Source of the DNA: Limonium bicolor
Taxonomy: Eukaryota > Streptophyta > Magnoliopsida > Caryophyllales > Plumbaginaceae
Reading direction: 5' to 3'
Length of the DNA stretch: 64,000 bases
NCBI GenBank assembly: GCA_023374045.1
Contig: CM041777.1
Location: 107,579,810 to 107,643,809, forward strand
Shown here: positions 22,829 through 35,299 of the stretch, piece by piece
Layout of the letters: every line of letters starts with the position of its first letter
How positions within the stretch are numbered: position 1 is the stretch's first letter
The notes under the pieces: model-generated
Database searches by the model: none
What the model was told of the DNA's origin: nothing
Seen by the model: the letters and a program-made list of their open reading frames with translations, nothing else
Position numbers and translations under genes: made by a program

Positions 22829-22959
22829 TTCTGTAAAAACATAACAAGAAAATGTATTCAGTGCGATTGTCTATCAGAATAAGCGCCAACAAAACCAACA
22901 GATTCCCCCAGCTAGAAAATATCCAAGCGAAAATCTCCAACAGATCAGTAAGCGCAGAT

Positions 22960-23170
22960 CAGTAAACAAAAACATCCAAGCGAAAATCTCCAACAGAAGC
23001 CGTTCTCAGTTGAAAACGAAGAAAGAGGGAGAACACCAGGGCGTACAGAGTTCAACCACAGCACAACAAAACGAGAAGTGAAGGGAATGACAATAACAAA
23101 ACGCAGCACAACAAAACGAGAAGTGAAGGGAATGACAATAACAAAACACAGCACAACAAATCGAGAAGTG
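22960..23170. repeat. Duplicated inner TIR segment
   Basis: The phrase CAGCACAACAAAACGAGAAG followed by TGAAGGGAATGACAATAAC occurs twice in tandem with a third, partial copy. Together with CAACAGAAGCCGTTCTC it resembles the inner part of the right TIR (23270-23370). It lies in the leader of the transposase gene. Confidence 0.7.
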
Positions 23171-23204
23171 AAGAGAACACCCTAAAATCGACTAAAATGT
23201 GTAT

Positions 23205-23778
23205 ATATTGGATAGGGAAAGCTCGACAGACAGGGAAAGCTTAAGAATAAGCACAGATCAGTACACACAATCTCCCAGCGCAAATCTACAACAAAAGCCG
23301 TTCTCTATTGAAAACGAAGACTGAGAACAACACGGCGTAAAGAATTCAAACACAGCACAACAAATCGAGAATTGAAGGGAAGGAGAAGAACGACGAGTCG
23401 AAGGAGAATACCAGGCGTCCTCACGATTTAATGAAGCAAAGTGCAAGCCAAACCAGGCGCCATCTACTAAGTCGAGAAGTTTAGGGCTACAAGAAGAACA
23501 GCGAGAATTGAAGGGAAGGAGAAGAACGAAGAATCGCGGTTGAAAGGAAGGAGGAAGACCAGACCAAACCGGCTGGGTCTGGTTTATTGAAGAAAAAACC
23601 GGTTCAGTAAGGGGGACCAGTCAGAGAGCGACATGTGGCAAGTATGGACGGAAATTGAAGATTGGTTGACGGATGAAAAACGGTGTAAACGTGGTGGGTG
23701 GGGAAAGTAATTTCCCAAACCTCATGGGTGCGTCGTGTAATTTCGTTAAACCCCATGGGTGGGGGATGTAATTTTCCC
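23205..23778 (-). repeat. Right terminal inverted repeat of the MULE
   Basis: Inverted match to 16034-16912, ending ATTTTCCC at 23778 next to the 9-bp duplication. By analogy with MuDR it should carry the transposase promoter. Confidence 0.8.
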
Positions 23779-23787
23779 TTTTTTTTA

Positions 23788-24712
23788 TTATAGTTATCTG
23801 ACTACGTACGTGATGTTCTCCAATGTCAGAAAACAGCTGCAAAAAAACATACATCTAACCTAGCAAACAATTCCGCAAGTTAAATAAGTAATGACCTTCT
23901 TAGCTATATCTACTCCTAATGTTGTTACTAAAAACCTATATTTAACCAACCCACTTAATTTTTTAAGACAATTTTGCATTACTATATAATTAGTACATAG
24001 TTGGGTAATTTTTTAATCTAAGCTCAGCCAGATGGTAAACGGAAATGGTAAAACCAACCGTTCGTATACCTGACAGTACATCCACAAGTGATATTGTGGA
24101 CGCAAATTGAACTAACTGAAAGAAGAAGGATTTCCAACCAGCTCATCAACAACATCCCGGTCTAAGGTAGGGTAGAAGCCAAAAACCAACAACATTCCTA
24201 GATCCAGAAACATCATACCTAGATTTATTGCTTGAATCAAAAACACTATCAAACATAAGAAAAGATCGACATGCAAAAGGTCCAAAAGCTCAAACTCGAC
24301 TCCAAAGCCTCCAAATCGTGTCAATATGGTGGGATTTTGGATGGGAATAGTTGAAGTCCGGATTAGAAGCCCAAAAACGACGTGCAACACCTAGATCTGC
24401 ATCTGATCTAGACGCATCAAGTCGGAGAGACTAGATCTGAGAGCGATGAGTGTCGGAAGCCGAAGATGAACCTGCGGTGGCGTGAGTGGTGAAGATGGTG
24501 GAGGCACCATATGGTCGACAAGCACCTCACATCACATGGAATGGTGAACCCCGACCGCGTCATAATTTGTTAGAAAAATGCCCTTGATTGTGAGAAAAGT
24601 ATAGCTAAAAGTAGTTAGAAAAAGCTTGAAGAAGCAAGAAGAGCGATAAGCAAAAAGAAAATTGGAAAAAGAGAACCCGACCGGGTTGTAATTTGTTAAA
24701 AAGCGAACCCAC
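23788..24712. other. Intergenic, no gene
   Basis: AT-rich at first, then (24100-24600) a moderately GC-richer stretch with a minus-strand frame (24390-24112) that I do not recognise. It ends at the T-run that marks the poly-A end of the LINE. Confidence 0.45.
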
Positions 24713-25044
24713 TTTTTTTTTTATTAAACTGATACTTCTACTACATTAACATCAAAAACTTCCATCCATGTCCATCTTACACGCCCTAATAGCCTTGATC
24801 GGGATATCATCACCCCTCCAAATTTTAAAGGACTTAGAGCAATTGTACATATTAGAGATTAGCATTACAGGGAAATTGAAACTCGAGTTAGACATACTAA
24901 AAACTACTTCTTTACTACCTTTGATCAGAGAATGTAGTTGTTCCCACTAAGACGAAAGGATAGGAAACAGATAATTATGTCTAATCTGATCATAAACCTT
25001 GAGAATCTCCTCTTGACAGATATCAGCTTCCACTCTGTCATAGT
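24713..25044 (-). pseudogene. 3' end of a LINE, separated from its body by the Gypsy insertion
   Basis: On the minus strand the RNase H reading at 40990 (WAIEKNY) continues across the 15.9-kb insertion into 25044 as DRVEADICQEEIL, in frame through the shared 5-bp target sequence. A stop near 24945 follows. The segment ends in AATAAAAAAAAAA at about 24713-24725, a poly-A tail. This joins it to the body at 40993-43430. Confidence 0.8.
25040..25044. repeat. Target site duplication of the giant-LTR element (left copy)
   Basis: ATAGT at 25040-25044, repeated exactly at 40993-40997. Confidence 0.9.
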
Positions 25045-28000
25045 TGTGACACCCCTCTCCTTAAACACGATATAATCTCTCACGTAGCAATAAATAAAAC
25101 GTCTTGCAGCGGAAAATGAATAACAATTACAAAACTCACTCGGGTGTCACCGGCCATTACTCACCCATGCGAGCAACGAAGCCAAACTACATCTAACTTC
25201 CAACATAAACAAACTGCTAACCGCCGTGATAACGAGAAACTCCTATACATCATACTAAGTCCATAAATCATAAACATCGACAAGTGAGCGTCTACCCAAA
25301 CCTGAATATACACAACCTTACCATAACACAATTCACCATCCTCATTGCTATACAACATCTCCATGTGTGGTAACAAAAGTAAAGCTCCAATTACTCTGTT
25401 CCCGCTCTTCGGCTTCGACAATGATCAACAACCTGTAATGGTGTAGTATCAGCGATAGACGCTGAGTATGCCGGGCCTGGACCCTAATGGTCACTTGTCA
25501 TTTTAACCATCTTATTATTAGATTGGTTTCATGCTTTACCATTTTACAGTTATAATCAATACTGTAACAAACATGTATAATATACATAATCATCCAACCA
25601 AATATTCATAAACATTTAACCATCCATCCAAATACTCATTTAATAACACAAACAACATTTGTATATCGAACGTATCGAGTAATAACAATATAGTGTACAA
25701 TGTACAATCGCCGTAGCGTATACCATCCTTAATTAATTTAATTTAATTTGGCCTTCAAAGGCCCATCCATATGCACAATGTACATTCGCCGTAGCGTACA
25801 GTTTCCATAGTTAATTTAATTTGCCTTAGTCTTGTAGGCTCCATCCAATCATGTTTAATTAATACCAGTTGGGCGTCATGTTAGGACAACCCGATATCCT
25901 CACCATGGACAGTAGTCCTCCCGTACACACAAAGGTGCTCATTTCGCTAGAGGTCCGGAAGCCCCTGACTCTCTTATGTCTCGTAAGACGTCCATAAAAA
26001 GGTCGTAGCCACCTGATCCACGATCCAGTTTGGCTCGTTGGATATAACCTGGAGCGGAATCCAATTAGGAAACCCCTTAGTGATCACAAATGCGCAACCA
26101 AGTAGTTCGTAAACTACCGGGATTCCTCACCTCAACTCATACCATCTCTCTCTCATAATGTTTAAGATCTGCTCTTAGTCTTATGGAGAATAATTATTAA
26201 TTAGCTGCCCAATGGGTCTCACGCATACCTAGAAGTAATCTAGGTTATATTCATGTTCGAGATCCATGCTCTAGAGACCGACAATGTCGTGACTCATCCC
26301 TAAGTGTTTTACTTAGGTTACCATATACTTAATATTAATATCATGGTATTATATCAAGTAACCGTCATGTCATCACAACGCATATGTATGTTTATATAAG
26401 TCGATCTATAGTCGACGTAGTGTTAGTCCCGTAGGACGCTCGTGCATAAATAAATAATGCAGTAACACTTAATCACATACATGTAACCACACACATAACA
26501 CACAAGTTATATCAACCAAATCCGAGCCCTAGGAGCATCCTTAGGACAACTCGGATCAAACCCCTTTACATACCGTTCACCCTGATCGTATTACGGTGGA
26601 GTATGAATCAGCAAGATCCTATGCTCCGTGTAGTCCACTAGCTCGTCAAGCGTCTTGTCAGAAGTATAATCTAAACGGTATTAAAACTATAAGTCAATCT
26701 CCATGACTAACTACATCCGGTATTTCCGAATAACAAGTAACCCCGACAGTTCACCCTTGTTTTCTACAGTTCTTGTCACGGGTTTCTCTAAAACAGTCGG
26801 CTTTGTTACTTAAAACTCATACGTCATAATATTTCAACTGTTAAGTTTAATTCGTTGTATTTCTTCTTAATCTTATCCACCATTTAGTTAGGTATGTAAC
26901 CCATAGTTGCATGTATGCATGCATGATTATATTATATTATATTTTTTTTGTATTGTATCATTTAATATTATCATTCTCCCACCATCCATTATAATACAAT
27001 GTATTACATAACCCATTTACCCTTAGCAAATAATATTTGCATCCAAAACTCATAACTTATAGTTCATAACTATATATTTTTTAAAAAAATAACCACCACC
27101 ATTATATTATATGGTTTCCAACCATAATATATATCCATCCTTATATACATCATTCTTGTGTATGTATATATTTACCACGTAGGTAACTCCCATGAGTTTA
27201 ATAAACTCTTATATTTTATGTTACTTTTCATCATCTTTTATTAGATGATCATTCCCATTAGTTGTATTATATTATACAACTTATATTAAGATTATTATCC
27301 TAATATTATGTAACATTTTATGTTGTATTTACAACTCCTAAGGTTTATTCCATAAACACCTTAGTTTATAATCTCATTTATTTAAGTTCGTCACATTATT
27401 TTATGTGAATATCCTTAATTATCTTAATCCCATTAAACCACCATTATACCATATAATTGTTATAACACTTATAACATTATAGACCATAGTCTAAAATTCA
27501 TTTTCCAACCTTATTATTTTCGGTACAGCACTATAGTTTATTTAAATTCTATCTTGACCACATAACATTATGTAATGTTATTCCATATGCTAATATCATT
27601 TGATATGATATTTTATTTCCTTTAATTCATAACCTATAGTTTTTATACAAAACTATTTATATTGCCGCATAGGCATATATTTAAACCTTATTCTTTTCCA
27701 ATAAACCATAGTTTCCTTTATTTACAAAATCACCCCTTTCTTTTTACCATGTTATATATACCATTTAATATAACATTTCTATCTTATAAAAGAGTATAGC
27801 CTATGGTTATTTTTTGTAAATTCCGAACAGCCCTTGTGCTATTCTTTAATTGCCATTTGGCCCTATTATAACATATAGTTTTACCATATCATTAAAACTA
27901 TATATTATACATATATCTTAATAAATACTCTTATATAATTCTAAAAATCTCAAAACTTCACCAAAGGGTTATAATTATCCTTATTAACCCATATACTTAC

Positions 28001-30712
28001 GGTATTTACCATTCCACCATCTATATTTCTCCAAAGTGTCATAATGACATAATAACTATATATTACATATATAGTTCATTCTAATTCCAAAATCAACCCA
28101 ATAAATTCCTAAAAATTCCTAATAGCCCATGGGTGTTTATAATACCATTACACCCTTAATTTTCGGTAATAACATATTTACCACATATGTTATATAATTG
28201 TTACAATTAAATACATAACTTATTCTAAAACCTTAAATAAGTTATCTAACTTATTTAATTTGGTCAAAAACCTACCATATGGTCAAGGTTGACCTCCTTA
28301 ATATTTCCTTGACCATTAATTCCTTATAATTACGGTTTTAACCCCTAAGTTTCCAAAATTCACCATTTAACCCCCAAAACTTTATAAAATCTTATAAACT
28401 TTATTTTAACTCCTTTTAACCTCTAATTTTCGGCCTTATTTTTATAAAGCCCCTAAATTTAATTTAATTACACTATATCCTATTTCTTTTCGGTAATGCA
28501 TTTTCACCACTTAAACTTAATTAAAAGCTTATAAATGCATAAATAAAATGGCCTAAAGTACATGGCCTTATTACAAACATTTGCTCACAAAATAAATTAC
28601 ACATAAATGTCCCAAAATACATATAAACTTTCGGCCTCACCATGTATTCTTCATTTAATTTCCAAACTTCCACATAATGTCTTAAATTTGACAATGCTTG
28701 TTTAATTAGTTATAAAATTTATTAAACCATTCCTTAATCATTTTAAGGTCAAACATGACCATATCACCATGTTCCCTCACGGAAATTTAATTAGAAATAG
28801 CTTTAGAACATATTAACTTAACAAGGTTAATGTTTAAGTGATTTATACCTTGATTTAGCTTAGGTAAAGCCTTGTTTGGATTCGGCCACCTTAAGGAGAA
28901 TTTCTCCACAGCTTGATTTACTTGTCTTCATGTAGAAAACAAGACATGATTAAACTCCACACATGAGCTAACCATGAGAAGTAATTTAAGTCATGAAAAT
29001 CATAAATTTTTACCTTAGATCTTCAAGCTTGTTGTAGATCTACTTCGGCCCTATTTTTCCAGTAGAGAAAGAGTATCAAAACACTCTTAAAAACAAGGCA
29101 CAAAACCGTGGGTAATTAGCTTGGAAGATGGCTAAGTTTTACCTTGTTTAAGATGCCAAAAATGATGTTTTTGGCTTGGATCTAGCTACTCCTTGTAGAT
29201 CTTGGTATACCAACTGAATCCACATGAAAAGGAGAAGAAAATAAGGCTAGGGAACCAAGGTTTACAACCGAAATTTTCAAGGAAGAAGAGATATGTGCTT
29301 AGAGCACATTTTTACCTTAAATGTTCAAGACTTGAACTTCCCTCCTTAGATCTTGTTATGGCCGAAAATAAACCTTCCTTTAACCTCCAAAACACTCTAC
29401 ATAGATGTATAGAAAATGTTGGAGTCTAGATCAATGGAAAAAGGAAAGAAAGATGAAGAAAATAGGCATTTTTATGCCTTAGAAGATTACCTAGAGCATG
29501 AGCTCTCTCCAATGGAGCTTGGACACTTACCTACGGTCAAGGAGGAGCCAAAGAGAGCTCAAGGCAAGAGAAAACTCGGCTGAATGGAGCAAATGAAGGA
29601 GAATGACCTAAATTGTCCTTAAAGTCATTTTTTGCATATTTTATGATTTTAGTGACTTGATGACTCATACTGATTGATTGTAGTTGATTATTGGAGGCTT
29701 AATCAGTGGAGAAAAGAACAAGGCAGCCGGCCATGATAGGAGAAAGGTGGGTGAATAATTGGTACCAATTTGATTCAAAAATGAAGTAATATGTTACTTA
29801 CTTTAATCAATAAGTGTAAGGTGACTCATCACTCTTGTCTTGTTAGCCTTGGAATCAACCGTATAATGGAGGAAAGAGGCTCCAAATCGGCTGGCTCACA
29901 TGGGTAAGCAAGTGGTAAGCTACTTTTGTGTTTTAATATGTTAAAGTTAACTTTTCCTTATTTTATGCAAAAGTAAGGAGGTATATTTAATTGTCACATG
30001 GGATTTCACATGGTCTGTTAGGAGACCTAATGAACCGATTTTAAGAGGTTCAATTCGTGGTCAATGGTCAACATTGACCAACTTAGTCAATGTTGACCCA
30101 AACGGGCCACTTTAGGGTTTTATTAATATTTTAATATTAAATTTGTAAAAATTTGTAAATTTCTGGAATTAAATTCCTAACATGATATAATATGATATAT
30201 TATCATATTTAAAGGTAATTATAACCTTTTAGCCCATTTAAAACCAATTTAGAAGGCAATTACAAAAAACGTGCTTTAAGGAGTTTTAGTGCACATTTTG
30301 TGTCGCAAGGTGTTTCTGAGCTTGGTTTTCTTTGACAATGGTTTTTTGTGTTCCTTACATGATATTTGATCATGGTATCCAATTTTATATCATTTAGAGG
30401 TCATTAGACCTTTAAGGTATTCTTAGAGCACATTTTTGCCCTTTTTGACCTTGAAGCATGTAAATGCTTTTTCTTTGTGTTGGAGTGTTGTCCAACGGTT
30501 GTAGTATGTTTAGTAATATGTTAATATTCTTAGGACAAATTTTTAGGTCCTAAGTAGTTCATTTGGGTATTTATTTACCCTAAACAGTCAAAGGGTGCAA
30601 CATCTTGTTTGTGTTGACCACTGTTGTTCTCAGTTGACTTTTAAGGCATGTTTAGGCCTTAATTAATGTGATTAGATATTTAATCCATATTTTATTAGTT
30701 TGGGGTATTTCA
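25045..30712 (-). repeat. 3' LTR of the giant-LTR element
   Basis: 5668 bp, very close to 35300-40992. It is mostly AT-rich with no convincing gene. Read on the minus strand it begins TGAAATACCCC and ends GGGTGTCACA. Confidence 0.92.
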
Positions 30713-30731
30713 ATCTACCCCCCTTAAAAAG
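30713..30731 (-). promoter_or_regulatory. Polypurine tract of the giant-LTR element
   Basis: On the minus strand TTTTTAAGGGGGGTAGAT directly precedes the 3' LTR (TGAAATACC). This is the usual plus-strand priming site. Confidence 0.8.
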
Positions 30732-31164
30732 ACTTCGTCCCGAAGTCTCTCAATCAAATAGGTAAGTATATATAAATGTGTAACTACCCATTATTCCCAT
30801 AATGTATATCTATGTGATATATCATTACACACATCGTATTGCGCTTATACAGCACATAGCCATCACGTTGTGGCGTTAGTTCAATCATATATGGATATAG
30901 GTGATCCATCAGCACCATCATTCCTATCAGTTCTACCAACCCTAACAACCTCCCTGAGGTGTCCATAACATTCTATTGTTCCACATTCCATATCTAATGA
31001 TTCATTTCGTATCTAGGCGATACCATATGAAATCATTCTATAAAGCAATATGAATACATATCACAAATAGCATAAGAAAGGTACTACACACATGGTGTAA
31101 CTACAACATTCAAACAAGTATCTCGTGAGATACATACACACAAGTGCACATCACACACAAATAA

Positions 31165-31325
31165 ACCAACAACGTACGCCCCGCGTACCAAACATAACCA
31201 ACAAAACCATTTTACTGTATGCCATGCATACATAACAATTCACTGTATGCCATGCATACTAAACAAACAACCTCGTATGCCCCGCACACCACCAATTCTT
31301 TGTATGCAATGCATACTAAACAACC
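31165..31325. repeat. Short palindrome cluster (GTATGCNNNGCATAC type)
   Basis: At least four units such as GTATGCCATGCATAC and GTACGCCCCGCGTAC, each able to form a small hairpin, are spaced about 35-45 bp in the internal region near the polypurine tract. Confidence 0.7.
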
Positions 31326-33234
31326 AAAACTTAGTGCACACATGTGCACAGCCAAGAGGCTCTATCCCCCTTAAAAAGGGTTACGCCCCCGTACCCCACA
31401 AGTATACTACAGCCGCTCAACAAGGAGCGCTGGATACTTGGCTCTCAAAGAGTTCTCCAACTCATGGATTATCCTCATATCAGAGAGACGGGTATGACTC
31501 TAGCCCTTTTGGGCTCCACAATACATAAAGGGTGAGGCACTGATCTTATTTGTGCTCTCTCCCACGTTCGTTCTAATGGGCCCACTCGCTCCGTATGAGG
31601 TGCAGACCCATGAACATAGGCTCAATTTGCCTTTTCCATTGTTGTGTATCCCCTTATTAGGATCACTAGCATACATGTGTGTGTCTTCTCTCACTGATAT
31701 TCAGCTTGAGGTATAATATGACATTGGCTATTGTTAGCACTTAGTGCTCTTTGCACTTGTCTTTGTAATACTAAGACGTACCAGCCTACATGTCCACAGA
31801 GATGATGATTGTCATCCGTGTCTCCTGGTGGTTTTGTTCCGGAGTAACACACGGTTGCAGTTCCTTTTTTTTTACACACTCGTGTTGATATTCATTACAT
31901 CTTTCCGTATTCCCACTAGATTAATAACTGCACAAGTGCAATACCAAAACACTCAGTCATGTAGAGTGCAGAGGCGTAAACTCTCAGCAGCTAATATCTC
32001 ATGAGTCCAACGGATAAGATGATCGAATTATCCTGTGAGTGGTACATTCCAAATCCACTGTTCTTTGCTTAAGGTATCTACTATTATATAGCTTTGTCTT
32101 TTATCCTCGCGTAGTCACGCGTTTATGTCCACATCATCTGGTAGATTTCCTCTGGATTGCAAAAGTTTGCTCGATCCTTTTGAGGGTTCTACATATTATT
32201 TTTTCATAATGGGTTTTCCTATTTTTTTTTTCTTTTGGTTTCCTGTCCTTAGTGTTCACGTCCTTGAAAGGTTTCCTTGTCTTCTCTGTATACTGTCTTC
32301 TGCTTTGTGTGTTGAAAGTTCTTGATTTCTCTAGCCTGTTGGTTTAACTGTGGCTCTTCTCGTCCATCTTCGAGGTAATCTGTCTTACTGTCCGTAGTAC
32401 GGAGTTGACTACTTCTCGTGTTCCTAACACTACTTGTCTACTTGCATGGGGTACCGTACTGATACATTACTACTTACCCGACTAACTCATAAATAAGTCT
32501 GTCAGGCCCACATGCTCCTATCGGAGTGCGGTCGTCCCATGTCTCGTTTAGTAAACTGGTAATGTCTGTTACACGGTTGTTGTGAAGTATTCTTTTGTCA
32601 ATCTCCCTCTGATGGATATCCTTTGTTTTTTTTGTCTAATAGTTCATGTTATCAGTTATCTTGTAATAAGTGCTACTGCCTTAATGGCATCAGTGGTAGT
32701 TCGTATCATAAGGCATAAGCCATAACGCCGGCTTGTAAGTAAAATCTGTGCTATATTTAGCAAACTTGGTTCTCCTAATTCGATCTCATTGAGTACAACA
32801 CATATTCCTTTTCTCCCTGTTTATCCTGATCATATCTCATCCATGATTCATATTCGTCTCCTCATCCATGTAATTGGATGCATTGCAGATTGCATAATAG
32901 CTTGAGCAACTTGGCTCTTCACTTCCCAACCATCCTCACTGACGGTGGTGCATCTACAAAGGGTATGCTTGTCCATAAGGACTAAACATTCATCACTAGT
33001 AGTGATTAGCATTAAATGCGGGTATACACTGATGGTATTTGGCTAATAAGCCCTGTCTGAAAATTCCTCGAACGTTTAAACTGGTGTGTTTTACAGTCAC
33101 AGTGGCTGTATGATTTCTCCAGTTGCAGTGGTTGGACTAACGGTCCTTCCAAAGTTGCATAGGTTTCTAACCTCAAGGTTTATATGAAAAAGTTTTGAAA
33201 AACATTTTTTTTGGTATATATATATATAATAAAA

Positions 33235-33390
33235 GACTAAAAAGTAGTAGTTGTTGCAGTTGCATTTGTAGTTGCTGTTACTGTTGTTGTTGTTGCACTT
33301 GCTGTAGCAAGTGCGCAAGGCAGATGGAAATTTCAGTGGTTTACTTGTCATAGCGCTTGCAATAGCAAGTGCGCCATGCAGGTGGAAATA
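33235..33390. repeat. GTT-rich microsatellite and GCAAGTGCGC inverted motifs
   Basis: A (TTG)n-like tract at 33240-33305 is followed by CTTGCTGTAGCAAGTGCGC and CTTGCAATAGCAAGTGCGC, two similar hairpins about 60 bp apart. Confidence 0.6.
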
Positions 33391-33768
33391 TTGGTTCAAC
33401 AATTATCGGTCTCATTGACTTTGCGTCGTCGAGTATGGCTACATGATAATGTAAGCATTAACATCCTGTTCATATATATTATCCGTCAAGGTTTAAAACT
33501 TATTGGTACTGAGTACACACAACTAATCCCAAAGTCTTACACAAAAGGCGAGTGGTCAGTGACACACTCCCACATACTTATAACAAGTCTTTGTCTAACA
33601 TCCAAGGTAAATTCATAACGAAGTAAGCAAAGATCATCCACCAGCGGTCTCATGGTGTCAGGGTACTCATGCCCTATCTACTCCCTTGCCCTTCTGGGTT
33701 CCAGCATCAATAGATGTCTGGCCATCTTGACCGCCTCGTGGTACTCCAGATCCTCCAGCTGAGGTCTT

Positions 33769-35067
33769 CTAAGTATTTTTTGGTGGCCTATAGTTTCGGC
33801 TCTCTGGGTTCATCCAACATTCGAATTCCCTGTGGCCCTCTTTCTTGCAGCACCGACAGACAACTTTGCGGCCTTCGCAGTCGACCCCAGGATGGTCCTT
33901 CCCACAACGCTTACAGTAAAAATGGCGCTGGGGCTGTCCGGTGCCTGATGGTAGTATTTAAGTTTAAGTTAAGATCTGATAATATAAAGGTTAAGATTGC
34001 ATTTGAATTTATGAGGTAGGTGTTCTCACCTTTAGGAGGTGCAGATTTCAGAGGCTGAGCATCTATAGCTGGGCCGGTCAACCGAAGGACGGGCTCTTTC
34101 CCTTTCTTTCCCTGGTGACCCTGCTGCCCTTTCTTTGGAAATAATTTCCTGATCAAGGTTTCGGGTCAGCATTCATAAGGTATTTAATATGATAAACAAT
34201 TTAGAGTGGGATAGGTCCTTACTTTCCCTTCTTCTGGCCATCGCCTGAAGATGCTTCTCCACCCTCAGACTCTCCCTTAGGGTTCTTCCTTTTCTTTGCC
34301 CCTAGAGTCTCTTCCCGAGTCTGGAGCATTAGCTCCGTCCTCGAGGCAGCTTCATAACACTCATGGAATCTCATTGGTAAGTTCTCACAAAGTTAATCGG
34401 TAACGTAGTAAGTAAAGATTTATGGCTTTCATGTTAATACCTGGATGGTAGTGTAGAGGGTAGCACCCATCGCCATCTGGATGCGAAACAATAGTCCTCC
34501 CCGGAACTTCTCGACCTTCACGGTCTCTGAGTAATCCACACCGGGGATGAAGTCCAGCAGACCAATGAATCGAGTGTAATACTCATCCACGGTCAGACTT
34601 CCCTGGGTCAATGTCTCAAACTCATGGCGCTTCTTCTGTTTGAGATGAGCTGGGTAGTACTTCCCCCTCAGCAATTCTACAAAGGCAGCCCACGAAAAGT
34701 CGGGCGTAGCCAGGTGCTGGTCCTTGACCAACCTCCACCAAGTGCTGGCTGCATCCTTCAGATGGAAAGTAGCAATGGCGACCTTCTTGTCGTCCGGTAC
34801 CTGTAAAGCTTCATATGCTTTCTCATGTTCAACAATGTAACGCTCCAAAGCTACGGGGTCTGGTTCCCCAGAATATGTAGGTGGTTGGGTCTCTGTAACT
34901 GACTTCAGCCAGTTCGTTTCCCTGGGCTGTGGCGGGTGGGCTGGTGCTCCTCCTATTTGAGTACCCAGCTGTGCAAGAACGGCTGCAACCGTCTCAGCAA
35001 CTCCTGGAATGCCGGGGTCACCGCCTCCACCTCTTCCAGTACCACGCCCTCTAGTTCCCCCAGACAT
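33769..35067 (-). CDS. Gag protein of the giant-LTR element, four exons
   Basis: The 5' ORF (ATG at 35067) has a Gly/Arg-rich start, then a Ty3/Gypsy Retrotrans_gag domain: SGEPDPVALERYI, then DAASTWWRLV, then FVELLRGKYYP, then the GSLTVDEYYTRF motif. At 34441 the reading meets GTATTA and a stop follows within 12 nt. Four blocks join with GT-AG borders and correct phases: 35067-34441, 34383-34223, 34148-34030 and 33944-33769. The CDS is 1083 nt, 360 residues. Block 2 continues the gag homology (NLPMRFHECYEAASRTE). Block 3 is Lys/Gly-rich. Block 4 has two zinc knuckles (CKRCGKDHPGVDC and CRCCKKEGHREFEC) and a stop. The introns are 57, 74 and 85 nt. The first is short for a plant. Gag coats the genomic RNA in virus-like particles. 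Splicing is inferred, not shown. Confidence 0.82.
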
Positions 35068-35283
35068 CTATAGTACAGTATGTCACATAAATATTCGGTA
35101 ATTTACCGTACACAACCAATAGATATTGAATTGCCTTAAAGGCTAACCTATCACGCAATTTGCGTTACTAGACACAACATCTTTTGTGACTAATCGTCTC
35201 GTACCTCCCAAATGTTTCTCGTAATTGCCCAAGTCCTAAGCTCACTGTCGTAACCTATTATCTCGTCATCAGAGCGGCACTCC

Positions 35284-35295
35284 GCTCTGATACCA
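35284..35295 (-). promoter_or_regulatory. Primer binding site (initiator tRNA-Met)
   Basis: TGGTATCAGAGC on the minus strand, four bases after the 5' LTR end. This is the standard plant LTR-element primer binding site for tRNA-iMet. Confidence 0.9.
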
Positions 35296-35299
35296 CTTT

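Larger units (their letters stand above)
16034..23778. mobile_element. Near-complete Mutator-like element (MULE), 7745 bp
   Basis: Both ends start GGGAAAATTACATCCCC (right end read on the complement) and are flanked by identical 9-bp copies TTTTTTTTA at 16025-16033 and 23779-23787. The terminal inverted repeats are several hundred bases long. Inside are two convergent genes. A plus-strand GRF-type zinc-finger gene starts near the left TIR, and a minus-strand mudrA-type transposase starts near the right TIR. This mirrors the layout of maize MuDR. Close TIR similarity and a perfect target duplication suggest a fairly recent insertion. Transposition is doubtful because of a stop codon in the transposase. 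A 0.9-kb relative with the same termini sits at 52798. Confidence 0.93.
30732..33768 (-). other. Long non-coding internal part downstream of gag
   Basis: About 3 kb between the gag stop and the polypurine tract. No RT (YxDD), integrase (HHCC) or protease motif was found in any frame by eye. Two local repeat patches are listed separately. It could be decayed pol or sequence with a role in RNA packaging. The sequence does not decide. Confidence 0.6.

Noticed and set aside
25161..25421. Minus-strand ORF, also present in the other LTR (35335-35676)
   Set aside because: It is conserved only because the LTRs are copies. No known motif, and it differs in length between the copies.
29202..29429. Plus-strand ORF repeated at 39472-39657
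   Set aside because: Again LTR duplication. Lys-rich with no domain, and opposite to the element's direction.
30732..33768. Protease, RT or integrase in the giant-LTR interior
   Set aside because: No YxDD, DSG or HHCC-type motif could be found in the frames inspected. An HMM search would be decisive.
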